This document shows, one piece after another, positions 1-8,293 of a DNA stretch of 36,580 bases (its first letter is position 1; each line of letters opens with the position of its first letter). Below the pieces are notes generated by a model that worked only from the letters and a program-made list of their open reading frames with translations, was not told the origin of the DNA and searched no databases. Source of the stretch: Planctomycetaceae bacterium (GTDB lineage Bacteria > Planctomycetota > Planctomycetia > Pirellulales > Thermoguttaceae); contig JAITIZ010000382.1 in NCBI GenBank assembly GCA_031279215.1, positions 1 to 36,580 on the forward strand, given 5' to 3'. The translations under genes and the position numbers were made by a program.

Positions 1-636
1 TAAAAAAGTTATTTCACCGCTATACCATATTGTCTCGAAGTAGATTCGCCAAGCTAAATCATATAAACCTAACTCTGTCAATATTTGTGCAGTTGGATAA
101 TGTTTATAATGATACATATTGGGATGAGGATAACGCTGATACTTAAAATTAGCCATAGAATCAAATTCACTCTCTATTAATATTGGCAAAATAATATGAC
201 TGTATGAGTACGAATAAAATGGATAATAAATCCCTCGCTTTTCATCTTTATATGACCAACAATTATCTGTCAGCATTGAATCACAATAATGAAAACAAGT
301 CAAACAATTTGAATTTGTTATAGAATCATAAACTGTTTGTACAATTTCACTTGATTGAAACGTAAAATAGCCTTTATACAATGCGAGAATTGTTGCAACC
401 GCACCGCCGTCTCCAATTTGCGGACAGTTTTTAAGTTGTTTTACGAGTTCTGATGTATTCCGTGAAACAATACTTTTACTTCCTATTTCAAAGTCTGATC
501 GATATATTATTATCCGAAGTTCTCTTGCTAACTTTGTTGTATTCCGAAATTCATCCGTATCTTTCGGTGTACGTGCAAAAGACAATGTACAAAAAAACAT
601 CGCAAATAAAAAAATATATATCTTTGCTAAACGCAT
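1..636 (-). CDS. Exported protein of unknown function (C-terminus beyond the left edge)
   Basis: An open frame of 212 codons runs from an ATG at 636 to the window edge with no stop, so the C-terminus is missing. The start is supported by an AGGAG ribosome binding site about 7 bases upstream. The N-terminus (MRLAKIYIFLFAMFFCTLSFA) is a signal peptide, so the product is probably exported. The mature part is rich in Tyr, Ser and Cys and contains a Cys-His stretch (NCLTCFHYCDS) near residues 115-125; I recognise no family. It lies 31 bases downstream of the HExxH protein on the same strand and is probably co-transcribed with it and with the Reg_prop propeller gene. I am confident that it is coding but cannot name a function. 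Confidence 0.75.
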   Translation of the reverse strand, partial: MRLAKIYIFLFAMFFCTLSFARTPKDTDEFRNTTKLARELRIIIYRSDFEIGSKSIVSRNTSELVKQLKNCPQIGDGGAVATILALYKGYFTFQSSEIVQTVYDSITNSNCLTCFHYCDSMLTDNCWSYKDEKRGIYYPFYSYSYSHIILPILIESEFDSMANFKYQRYPHPNMYHYKHYPTAQILTELGLYDLAWRIYFETIWYSGEITFL

Positions 637-667
637 AATTTATCTCCTAACTTGTATTTTAAATTTT

Positions 668-1387
668 TTACTTTGGGGCAGCACGTATATTCCAATTATA
701 ACCGTTTACACTACGATATTTCATATCGTTCAACTCCTTTGGAATACGATCGTATATGTCTTGTAGTATTTTCTTCGTTGCTTCCCTGATGTTATTAGAC
801 GTAGATGTGAATAAATTCTTATCTTGTAATACATTTTTATAATAGAATACAAACCGTGAATTATTGCTTAAATATAACCAGCTTCCTCTAGTTTCTGGTT
901 TTGTAAAGTCAAGTTCCACACATTCACTATCTGCTTCCTGCAAGTCTGAATATTGTTGTATGCTACAATTATCGTCCAATATTCGCCAATTTGTATTTGT
1001 TATCTTTATAGTTTTATGTTGTTCAACATGTTGGCATTCGTGGGCAGCAATTGATTTAAGGTCTTCCAATTGAAAATTTGCATCATATGCTGTTTTTGAT
1101 AACATCACGGCATAAACCTTACGGTTATCGCCTTTACCTTCAAAAACTGTTCTACCCCAAGGCGAAAGTGAAGTGGCATATCTGATGTTTGAGTTACCGT
1201 TATATGAACAGGTTACGCTATAAATTGCATTTTCACCGATCCCCACTTTAGCCAATGTTTTGTTGTCAGCATCAGCTGCCGGTGCCGGTGATGTTGGTAC
1301 AATTTTAAGCGACATTGTTACTTGTGCTTCTACTTGCAATGATGCAAATAGTACTAATAATACAAATATTAGATTACGTAAAATCAA
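668..1387 (-). CDS. Exported zincin-like protein with an HExxH motif; start region frame-disturbed
   Basis: A 239-aa frame whose only in-frame start is a TTG at 1387 with no ribosome binding site. The N-terminus is a signal peptide ending near VEAQ. Residues 116-120 read HECQH, a zinc-metallopeptidase HExxH motif, followed at 151-153 by EAD, which resembles the downstream acidic ligand of gluzincin-type or ImmA/IrrE-like zincins. I recognise no closer family. A well-placed GGAG and ATG sit at 1404-1406, but that frame stops after 10 codons. Removing one base from the A-run just after it would join the ATG to this frame and give a better signal peptide (MTYSKNLILRNL...). The gene may therefore be frameshifted, or the sequence may carry an indel. 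It lies between the Reg_prop gene and the left-edge gene, all on the same strand. Confidence 0.7.
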   Translation of the reverse strand: MILRNLIFVLLVLFASLQVEAQVTMSLKIVPTSPAPAADADNKTLAKVGIGENAIYSVTCSYNGNSNIRYATSLSPWGRTVFEGKGDNRKVYAVMLSKTAYDANFQLEDLKSIAAHECQHVEQHKTIKITNTNWRILDDNCSIQQYSDLQEADSECVELDFTKPETRGSWLYLSNNSRFVFYYKNVLQDKNLFTSTSNNIREATKKILQDIYDRIPKELNDMKYRSVNGYNWNIRAAPK

Positions 1388-1436
1388 ATTTTTTACTATA
1401 AGTCATGTTATTTCTCCTTTCTCTAAAAAGTTCTTA

Positions 1437-3869
1437 TCAATCCGCCATGTCTTCAAAAGGCGAACCATATTTCTGATACTCAATCGTTTGCCGTAAATCA
1501 GGATCGTCATCATAAAAATTTTTAAAAGCGGTTTTCATCGCTTCCAACCATTCTTTCCGTTGTTCGTCATCCCATTGGTTTAATTGCCATTTCAGTGATT
1601 CAACTATTGGTTTGATTTTTTCGTCGTGTTTCAGCATCTCATTAGCGGTTTGGCAAATTGCGATTCGCCGTTTACGTTGTATTGCCATTCCGCCGACCTT
1701 GTCATAAGTATAATCAAGTTTATTCCAAAAAGAAATAATTCGCCAAGTTTCACTTGTATCTAGGTTATTGGGGAATGCCGGTGGAATATTTCCGTATCTA
1801 TTTCCTTTGGGCAGATACATTGATACGAAAGGTATTACGAGTGATTCGTCATGCGTCGGTTTACCCATTAGCCGTTCAACTATCACAGCCGAGACGATGG
1901 TATTGTAACTATAATTTCGGCGTATTTTGACGTAGTAAAAACCTCTTGGCAAGAGAAATTGTTTATACACACCGCCCCAAAAATCACGTACTCTGCTCTT
2001 TGCAAGTAATGGACCAGTACGTGATGTTTTTTCTGCGTCTTTTGAATATTGTTTCCATGTATCGTAAGGATTTCCTTTCATGCCTTCTTTTGCTGGATAA
2101 ATTTCGATAATATAATCACGTTTTCGATTGTGTCCGCTATGTCCGTCTTTATTGTAAAAGTACAAACCATGCCGAAACATTCCGTCGTGTTTTATTTCAA
2201 GTAAGTACCAAACGTCAGGACCATCTTTTGTCAACGGATACGCTTCGCCGTGATCGTCCCATTCGGCTTGACGGCGATAGCCGTTAAAAGGCTCCCATAA
2301 AACTTTGGGATTATCGGTCCGAATCCAGTGAACCCAACGCCTAATCGTATCATCGTGTGTTGCATTAGGACCGATAAAACTATTCGCATGATAATATTGT
2401 GCTGTCAAAAGTATTTCTCTATCAAACGGTGATACGGCGGCGCACATTATTGCCCAATTTTTTGTTGTTCTTCCTAGCCAGTCGCCTTGTGTTTTCCAAT
2501 CTTCGCTGTAGTAGGCTGCGTATTGTTTGGGCAAAGGTTTGGTTAATTTTGAAAGTTGTTTTTGCATTGAAATTAATTCATCAATTGACGGTGCGATTGC
2601 TGATTTAGGTAAATTTAAGAAGTTACTTTTTTTGACTGCGTATTGTTCGGCTGCAGCAATTTGTTTTGGGGCGTTGCGTCCGGTCATATTAAAAGGAGCT
2701 GTTGATTCGACAACTCCGCCGCCGTAAGTTGCAATCAAAAAATTGTTATCTTTGAGCGGCAGAATTTTCGTTACAAAATTGTCTGTTAAACCGGAATTTT
2801 TGTTAGTCACAAATCCGCGTTTTGCAAGAATAGAATCCATTACCTCAACTCCGTTTTGCCGTGTTCCTATCCAAATTTGTCCAACTTCATCTTCGGCAAT
2901 AGTTGTCAGATAATCTTCCGGCAATAAACGCGAAAACAATGTTGGTAAAGGTTGTTTAAATTCTTTCGGTGTGCCGCCGTAAAGTCCGTTGACCTTGTTC
3001 GCAAAATCTTTGCCGCGTCTGTACTCAAGTTTGGAAAAATCATTTGACATCTTGACAAGCCCAGACGAAGTTGCGACCCAGATTGATTTGCTGTTTGTAT
3101 TTTTCGTTACAATAATGTCATTGATCTGATTCGACGGCAAAATATTGCCAAACGGTGTAAGCGGAACATAACTGCAATTGTCTGGTCCAAAACGTTCCGG
3201 CGCAACAATATTTTGCGAGTGTTTATATTCTCCTTTTTCACTACGATTAAAAATCGCAATTCCATGACATTGAGTTCCAACTATCAATGTTCCATCTTCC
3301 TTAAATGCGAGAGCAGACACTTGATCTTCAAGCAAACCGTCTTCACGTGTAAAATGTTCCCAAGTTAGACGGTTGATTTTATAGCGTGAAATTCCGGCAG
3401 AGGTTGCCATCCAGACATCGTCATCTTTCGGACAAATTTTTATGTCAAAGATTCTTTCGCCAATTGGTCCATCGACAACATCATAATTTTTCCATTTTTC
3501 GCCGTTAAACACAGAAACTCCCATATTCAGATGTCCAACCCAAAGACGACCATTGAGATCAATTGCAAGAGCGTAACCGTTGTTATCACCGAGACCGTCT
3601 TTAACTGTATATCTTGTAATCTTGTTATTAGTGTCATAATGAAAAACACCTTCGTCTTCAGTTCCGATCCAAGCACCGCCTTCACCGTCTGAAATTAGCG
3701 CAACGATAAATTTAGCATTGATACCAACAATCCGCCGAACTTTAGGTTCTAACTTTTGAGATTCTAGTTTTGAGGATTCCGAATTCTTTTGAGCTGCTGC
3801 AAAATTCGGCAAAGCAATTATTGCACAAACAATTATTGTTACAAAAAAGAAATTTCTAATTAAATACAT
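1437..3869 (-). CDS. Secreted Reg_prop beta-propeller protein
   Basis: The frame is open further upstream, but the ATG at 3869 is chosen because AGGAGTAAAATC precedes it and it begins a good signal peptide (MYLIRNFFFVTIIVCAIIA...AAAQ); this gives 810 aa. The first half holds repeated blades of the two-component-regulator-propeller type, for example GGAWIGTEDEGVFHYD, GRLWVGHLNMGVSVFNG and GQIWIGTRQNGVEVMD. The second half has no domain I recognise and contains many Trp/Tyr residues. No kinase or DNA-binding domain follows, so this is a stand-alone exported propeller, not a hybrid sensor. It is the first gene of a probable three-gene minus-strand run. Confidence 0.8.
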   Translation of the reverse strand: MYLIRNFFFVTIIVCAIIALPNFAAAQKNSESSKLESQKLEPKVRRIVGINAKFIVALISDGEGGAWIGTEDEGVFHYDTNNKITRYTVKDGLGDNNGYALAIDLNGRLWVGHLNMGVSVFNGEKWKNYDVVDGPIGERIFDIKICPKDDDVWMATSAGISRYKINRLTWEHFTREDGLLEDQVSALAFKEDGTLIVGTQCHGIAIFNRSEKGEYKHSQNIVAPERFGPDNCSYVPLTPFGNILPSNQINDIIVTKNTNSKSIWVATSSGLVKMSNDFSKLEYRRGKDFANKVNGLYGGTPKEFKQPLPTLFSRLLPEDYLTTIAEDEVGQIWIGTRQNGVEVMDSILAKRGFVTNKNSGLTDNFVTKILPLKDNNFLIATYGGGVVESTAPFNMTGRNAPKQIAAAEQYAVKKSNFLNLPKSAIAPSIDELISMQKQLSKLTKPLPKQYAAYYSEDWKTQGDWLGRTTKNWAIMCAAVSPFDREILLTAQYYHANSFIGPNATHDDTIRRWVHWIRTDNPKVLWEPFNGYRRQAEWDDHGEAYPLTKDGPDVWYLLEIKHDGMFRHGLYFYNKDGHSGHNRKRDYIIEIYPAKEGMKGNPYDTWKQYSKDAEKTSRTGPLLAKSRVRDFWGGVYKQFLLPRGFYYVKIRRNYSYNTIVSAVIVERLMGKPTHDESLVIPFVSMYLPKGNRYGNIPPAFPNNLDTSETWRIISFWNKLDYTYDKVGGMAIQRKRRIAICQTANEMLKHDEKIKPIVESLKWQLNQWDDEQRKEWLEAMKTAFKNFYDDDPDLRQTIEYQKYGSPFEDMAD

Positions 3870-4344
3870 GATTTTACTCCTATTGGTTTGTTTGTTAATG
3901 GTTAAATAAACGTAACAAAAATTGCATAAAATACAAGTAATAGCAACAAAAAAATTAAAACAAAAAAGCTCTGTGTTCTCTGCGGTTAATAAAAAAATTA
4001 GGTTGAAAATAATGACAAAACTTAAATTATTAGTAGAATATTTTAATTCATAATATTCCATCGAAATTTGTAATCATTCAGCTGAGTTTTCAAATTACAA
4101 GAATATTATGGATAAATACACACGAACAAATATCACACAAGAAACTTATACGCAGCGTACTCTGATCGTATTCTGAAATTCGGTGAATATGTGTTACTCA
4201 TTAAAAATCCTGCTTGCCGATAGATAAGCATCGATAGATAAGTATGCAGCTCACACCGAAAATTAGATTAAAAGTAGTTTAAATTTTTCAACCATTCAAC
4301 CATTAACTTTCAACCATTAACTTTCAACCTAACAAGTTTAAAAA
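3870..4344. other. Divergent intergenic region with short repeats
   Basis: No coding frame is credible in these 475 bases between two divergent starts, so it should hold promoters for both genes; none is clear enough to place in such AT-rich sequence. Near 4217-4240 the word cgatagataag occurs twice and recurs at about 5559. At 4285-4329 a degenerate tandem repeat of tttcaaccattaac lies just upstream of the propeller gene. Confidence 0.5.
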
Positions 4345-5439
4345 ATGAAAACCATCAATCAAAAAGTTGTAACATTTTTTGTTACATTAATTGTTTCGTT
4401 AATTTTCGGCAGTAATATTTTTGCTGAAGTACCTCAGTTTCAAACCCCTCAGTTGCTTACGGTTTTGCCGGACTATTGTCCTACGCCGGATGGAATGGCT
4501 ATAGATTCCGCAGGACGTCTTTGTGTTGCTTGTCCTAATTTTGCGGATCAGACTAAACCTGCTGTAGTCATTCGAATCGATAAATCGGGTCAAATCGAAA
4601 AATGGTTTGATGTCCCGATTCTCAAAGAGACAGGTGTTTCTTGTCCTATGGGAATTGCATTCGGACAAGAAGGCGAACTGTACATTTGCGACAATCAAGG
4701 TTGGACAGGTAAACCAAATGGTCAATTCAAAGGACGTTTACTAGAATGCCGTGTGCAAGGTAAAGGTAACGATGCAAAAGTTCAAACTCGCACAATAGCA
4801 GCTGGTCTTGAACATCCTAACGGTGTGCGGCTTTATAACGGTAAACTCTATGTTACGAATAGTCTGATGACAAAAATTAAACATCCAAGCGGATTACTCG
4901 TTAGCGGCGTTTATTGTTTCGACCCGAAAATAAAAGAAACAATTAACATAACAAATACCGAAAAAGATACAAATTTATTTCTAACAGTTTTAACATACAA
5001 TAAAGATTGTAAGTATGGTCTTGATGGAATTGCTTTCGACAAAGCGGGCAATTTATATCTTGGTAATTTCGGGGACGGTACTATTATTCGTACAAAAATT
5101 GATAACAACGGTAAAGCTGCCGAAACAAACGTATGGGCGAAAGAACCAAAGAATCTACGAACTACCGACGGCATCTGTTTTGATGAAAACGGTAATTTGT
5201 ATATTGCAGATTTTTCAGAAAACGCAATAGCTGTCGTAACACCAGATTCAAAAGTTTATCGAATCGCACAATCTCCCGACTCCAACGGCGAAAAAGGTGA
5301 ACTCGATCAACCGGGAGAACCAATTGTCTGGAATGGAAAACTTATCGTAACTTGTTTCGATATCGTAACAGGTGCTGATAAAGTCAATACGAAACACGAT
5401 AAACCGTTTACAATCACAACTCTAAACCTTGTAAAATAA
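4345..5439 (+). CDS. Exported SMP-30/gluconolactonase/LRE-like beta-propeller protein
   Basis: 364 aa, starting at the ATG at 4345 and ending in TAA. Residues 1 to about 27 are a signal peptide (MKTINQKVVTFFVTLIVSLI...NIFA). The mature protein has repeated blades with the phrasing of SMP-30/NHL-like six-bladed propellers: GIAFGQEGELYICDNQGW, GVRLYNGKLYVTNS, GIAFDKAGNLYLGNFGDG and GICFDENGNLYIADFSEN. Family members are lactonases or sugar-acid-binding proteins; the substrate cannot be read here. It stands alone on the plus strand. Its 3' flank leads into the 17-bp tandem array. The family call is sound; enzymatic activity is inferred. Confidence 0.85.
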   Translation: MKTINQKVVTFFVTLIVSLIFGSNIFAEVPQFQTPQLLTVLPDYCPTPDGMAIDSAGRLCVACPNFADQTKPAVVIRIDKSGQIEKWFDVPILKETGVSCPMGIAFGQEGELYICDNQGWTGKPNGQFKGRLLECRVQGKGNDAKVQTRTIAAGLEHPNGVRLYNGKLYVTNSLMTKIKHPSGLLVSGVYCFDPKIKETINITNTEKDTNLFLTVLTYNKDCKYGLDGIAFDKAGNLYLGNFGDGTIIRTKIDNNGKAAETNVWAKEPKNLRTTDGICFDENGNLYIADFSENAIAVVTPDSKVYRIAQSPDSNGEKGELDQPGEPIVWNGKLIVTCFDIVTGADKVNTKHDKPFTITTLNLVK

Positions 5440-5640
5440 AAAACAATTCGTAATAGTAAATTCGTAATTGTAATATTTCGGTATAATTTTTTCATTCCAG
5501 ATTTATTATACAACTCGTACTATGATTTTCGGCAGATCAAAAACGTAAAAGGCTGCTTTTCGATAGATAAGAAATAAAAGACTTTCACAGAATACGTCTT
5601 TGTTTCGCCGAATTTCATTGTACGATACGTATAATTCAAT
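5440..5640. other. Intergenic spacer with a dispersed ~45-bp repeat
   Basis: No gene is seen. A stretch at about 5591-5637 (tttcgccgaatttcattgta and onward) is recognisably related to 8205-8250, which lies on the far side of the 16-bp array. The same kind of sequence thus borders both tandem arrays of this region. Confidence 0.4.
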
Positions 5641-5878
5641 TAATCCAATTACGCGGCTAACTCAATCACACAGCTAATTCAATCACGCGGCTAATTCAAT
5701 CACACGACTAATCCAATCACGCGGCTAATCTAATCACGCGGCTAATTCAATTACGCGGCTAATTCAATTACGCGGCTAATTCAATTACGCGGCTAATTCA
5801 ATTACGCGGCTAATTCAATTACGCGGCTAATTCAATCACGCGGCTAATTCAATTACGCGGCTAATTCAATCACACGGC
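5641..5878. repeat. 17-bp tandem array, 14 copies, overlapping the pyrC stop codon
   Basis: Fourteen head-to-tail units of consensus taattcaattacgcggc cover 238 bases without interruption, preceded by a partial copy at 5632-5640. Units 7-11 are identical and the outer units differ by one to four bases. Each unit contains a near-palindrome (TAATTcAATTA) and a CGCG core. The last copy (5862-5878) contains the pyrC stop codon (complement of 5870-5872) and its last two codons. The array may act as a transcription end, a nucleoid or protein binding array, or may simply be a neutral minisatellite. Confidence 0.95.
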
Positions 5879-7132
5879 ACGTCTGCCGGAAATGAAAACT
5901 GCAACAGATTTACCTGTCAACTCCATACCTATAAAAGGCGAATTTTTACTCTTTGACTTAAAATCTGTAACAGCGATTTTCCATTTTAAGTCTGGATCAA
6001 TTACTGTTATATCAGCATCTTCACCAATTCGTAAAGTTCCTTTTGGAATGTTCAGAATCTTTGCGGGATTAATAGTAAGTTTCTCAATTAAACTCGACCA
6101 AGTCAAAATATTAGTTTTTATCAAAGTCGTAATAACTACAGGTAAAACGGTCTCCATACCAATCACACCAAAAGGAGCTTGATCGATTTCACGCATTTTT
6201 TTCTCAATTGCGTGCGGAGCATGATCGGATGCAATTACATCAATTGTGTTATCTTTCAAACCTTCAATACACGCTTCCACATGATTCTTACTCCGTAACG
6301 GCGGATTCATTTTGAAATTCGGATTGAAAGATTTCAAATAATCATCTGTCAACATTAAATGATGCGGCGTAACTTCCGCCGTAACTTTTATGCCGCGTAA
6401 TTTTGCGCGTCTTATTTCAGATACAGCACCTTCCGTAGAAACGTGCATTACGTGTAATTTTCCGCCTGTAATTTCAGCCAACGTAATATCTTGAGCGACC
6501 ATAACATCTTCAGCCGCAACCGGCATACCGCGTAATCCTAACAACAACGACGCCATACCTTCGTGCATTACACCGCCTTTAGTCAACGACGTAACTTCGG
6601 GATGACTCAATAACGGCTTATCAAACATCAGACAATACTCTAAAGCGCGTCTTGTCAGCTCTGCGTCTTCTACCGGAGAACCGTCGTCGCTGCATGCAAC
6701 TGCACCTGCTTTGAAAAGTTGACCAAGCTCGGCGAGTTCTTTACCTTCACGATTTTTACTTATACAACAAATAACATAAACATTACAATTTCTACTGCGA
6801 GCCGCTTGCTGTTGAATGAACTCGACAATCGCCTGCGAATCTATCGGCGGCGATGTGTTCGGACAACAAGCAATAGAAGTGAAACCGCCATTGACAGCTG
6901 CTCTCGTGCCGGTTTCAATTGTCTCATCCTCTTCAAGACCGGGTTCACGTAAATGAACGTGCATATCGATCAATCCGGGAATTACTATTTTTCCCGCAGC
7001 ATCATACACGTCATCTTGACTATCCGGTTGACAGCCTAAAGAATAAATCTTGCCGTCTTCTATACGAATATTACAGACCTTGTCAAGCCCCTGACTCGGA
7101 TCAACTACACGACCATTAATTATTGATAACAT
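5870..7132 (-). CDS. pyrC: Dihydroorotase (class I type)
   Basis: 420 aa from an ATG at 7132. The enzyme closes N-carbamoyl-L-aspartate to L-dihydroorotate in pyrimidine synthesis, in the cytoplasm. Signatures seen: DMHVHLREPG with metal ligands His58 and His60; SDDGSP with Asp150, the bridging residue of the lysine-free type; His177 in SHPE; His230 in LHVMHVST; and the catalytic Asp303 in SDHAPH. Length and motif order match the bacterial class I enzymes. It is divergent from the BMC operon across a 500-base gap and seems unrelated to it. Its last codons and stop lie in the final unit of the 17-bp array, so the C-terminus (GRRAV) may have been shaped by the repeat. Confidence 0.93.
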   Translation of the reverse strand: MLSIINGRVVDPSQGLDKVCNIRIEDGKIYSLGCQPDSQDDVYDAAGKIVIPGLIDMHVHLREPGLEEDETIETGTRAAVNGGFTSIACCPNTSPPIDSQAIVEFIQQQAARSRNCNVYVICCISKNREGKELAELGQLFKAGAVACSDDGSPVEDAELTRRALEYCLMFDKPLLSHPEVTSLTKGGVMHEGMASLLLGLRGMPVAAEDVMVAQDITLAEITGGKLHVMHVSTEGAVSEIRRAKLRGIKVTAEVTPHHLMLTDDYLKSFNPNFKMNPPLRSKNHVEACIEGLKDNTIDVIASDHAPHAIEKKMREIDQAPFGVIGMETVLPVVITTLIKTNILTWSSLIEKLTINPAKILNIPKGTLRIGEDADITVIDPDLKWKIAVTDFKSKSKNSPFIGMELTGKSVAVFISGRRAV

Positions 7133-7632
7133 CGAAAAATACTAAATAAAATTTTGAAAAGTACGAGAAAATTATCGTTCACTATTTATAATTCTTGTAA
7201 TATATCAGAGGAATTTCTCAAAGACTTTAAGTTTATTTTTCGGCAATCTCTTTTTCAAATTCATTATCCAAAATGTTAAAAAATAAATATTCCGCTGACT
7301 ATATTATTATCATTTTTATTCTCTCAAATTTTTCAAACTTTACTCTTACCCGAATTCTTTGTAAATAGGGGGGTTCTAATAATTGGTAATTTCGTATTAT
7401 TTTTTTAGACCATAAAATACAGAATTTTGTAATATCTCAATGGAATTTTTATTTTTCAATTTTTTTTGAGTAACGAAAACCGAAAATTACAGAGAAGTCA
7501 GTTTAAAATATTACAAGCGGTTTAAAATTAATATTTGTTTCTTTATTGTCCGATAAAGTATTTATAAATTTATAAGCGTTTTGTTTTCTGATGTTTTTAG
7601 CGTTAAATTTTGTGTAAATTACCAGAATACTC
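7133..7632. other. Divergent pyrC / BMC-operon promoter region
   Basis: There are 500 very AT-rich bases with no gene. They separate the divergent pyrC and first BMC-P starts and must carry both promoters. A weak sigma70-like candidate for the BMC operon is TTGTCC at 7546-7551 with an AT-only -10 region near 7569, too degenerate to trust. A G6 run occurs near 7370. No operator palindrome stands out. Confidence 0.4.
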
Positions 7633-7935
7633 GTGTTCATTGCAAAAATAGTCGGTTCAATTGTGTCAACACAAAAAGTCGAATCGATGATTGGTAAGAA
7701 ATTACTAGTTGTCGAACCTTATCGGCTTAATAACGACCATACCGAAATAAATTCAACCGGTAGAACTTTAGTTGCAGTCGATACTGTCGGCGCAGGTGAA
7801 AACGAGTTTGTTCTCGTCGTTCAGGGTTCAAGTGCGCGTCAAACTCCTGAAACTAAACCGCTTCCCGTTGATGCTACAATAATCGGCATACTCGACTCAA
7901 TAAATATCGATAAACGTAAAATCATTCCAACATAA
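7633..7935 (+). CDS. BMC-P (EutN/CcmL-type) shell vertex protein, copy 1
   Basis: 100 aa from a GTG start. The opening MFIAKIVGSIVSTQKVESMIGKKLLVVEP is the classic beginning of the EutN/CcmL family (Pfam EutN_CcmL), followed by VDTVGAGENEFVLVVQGSSAR and ending IIGILDSINID. These proteins form pentamers that cap the vertices of microcompartment shells. The length equals a single domain. It is the first gene of the BMC operon, and of the three BMC-P proteins here it looks closest to the family norm. No Shine-Dalgarno is obvious before the GTG, but the upstream codons of the frame add nothing family-like. Confidence 0.93.
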   Translation: MFIAKIVGSIVSTQKVESMIGKKLLVVEPYRLNNDHTEINSTGRTLVAVDTVGAGENEFVLVVQGSSARQTPETKPLPVDATIIGILDSINIDKRKIIPT

Positions 7936-8024
7936 TTGATCAAAACGTGTCTCAATTATTCGATGGAAAAAATTAAACTGCTCTCAAAATTTTGGTTCAA
8001 GCTGCATTGCATACTTACTTATTG

Positions 8025-8200
8025 TAAAGCAGACTTTTTGTAAAGCAGACTTTTTGTAAAGCAGATTTTTTATAAAACAGATTTTTCGTAAGGCAGATTT
8101 TTCGTAAAACAGATTTTTTATAAATCAGACTTTTTGTAAGACAGATTTTTTGTAAAACAGATTTTTTATAAATCAGATTTTTTATAAATCAGACTTTTTA
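8025..8200. repeat. 16-bp tandem array, 11 copies, inside the BMC operon
   Basis: Eleven head-to-tail units of consensus taaaDcagaYtttttR (D = A, G or T) fill the gap between the first BMC-P gene and the aldehyde dehydrogenase, ending 93 bases before the latter's start. Each unit ends in five or six T, giving a T-tract every 16 bases. The first two units are identical and the rest differ at two to four positions. A small hairpin (gccgttttatacggc, about 8256-8270) lies between the array and the ribosome binding site. The remainder of the 7936-8293 gap holds no gene. Confidence 0.93.
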
Positions 8201-8293
8201 ATGAATAGACTTCGTATCGCCGAAAATCGTAGTACGATGTGTAAATTTAAGTATTGCCGTTTTATACGGCATTAAATCAGGAGATATTATATA

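Noticed and set aside
3870-4061. Upstream extension of the Reg_prop gene by 64 codons
   Set aside because: The ATG at 3869 has a good ribosome site and begins a proper signal peptide; the extension would bury it.
5641-5878. CRISPR array
   Set aside because: Units are contiguous 17-mers without spacers and no cas gene is near; it is a tandem minisatellite.
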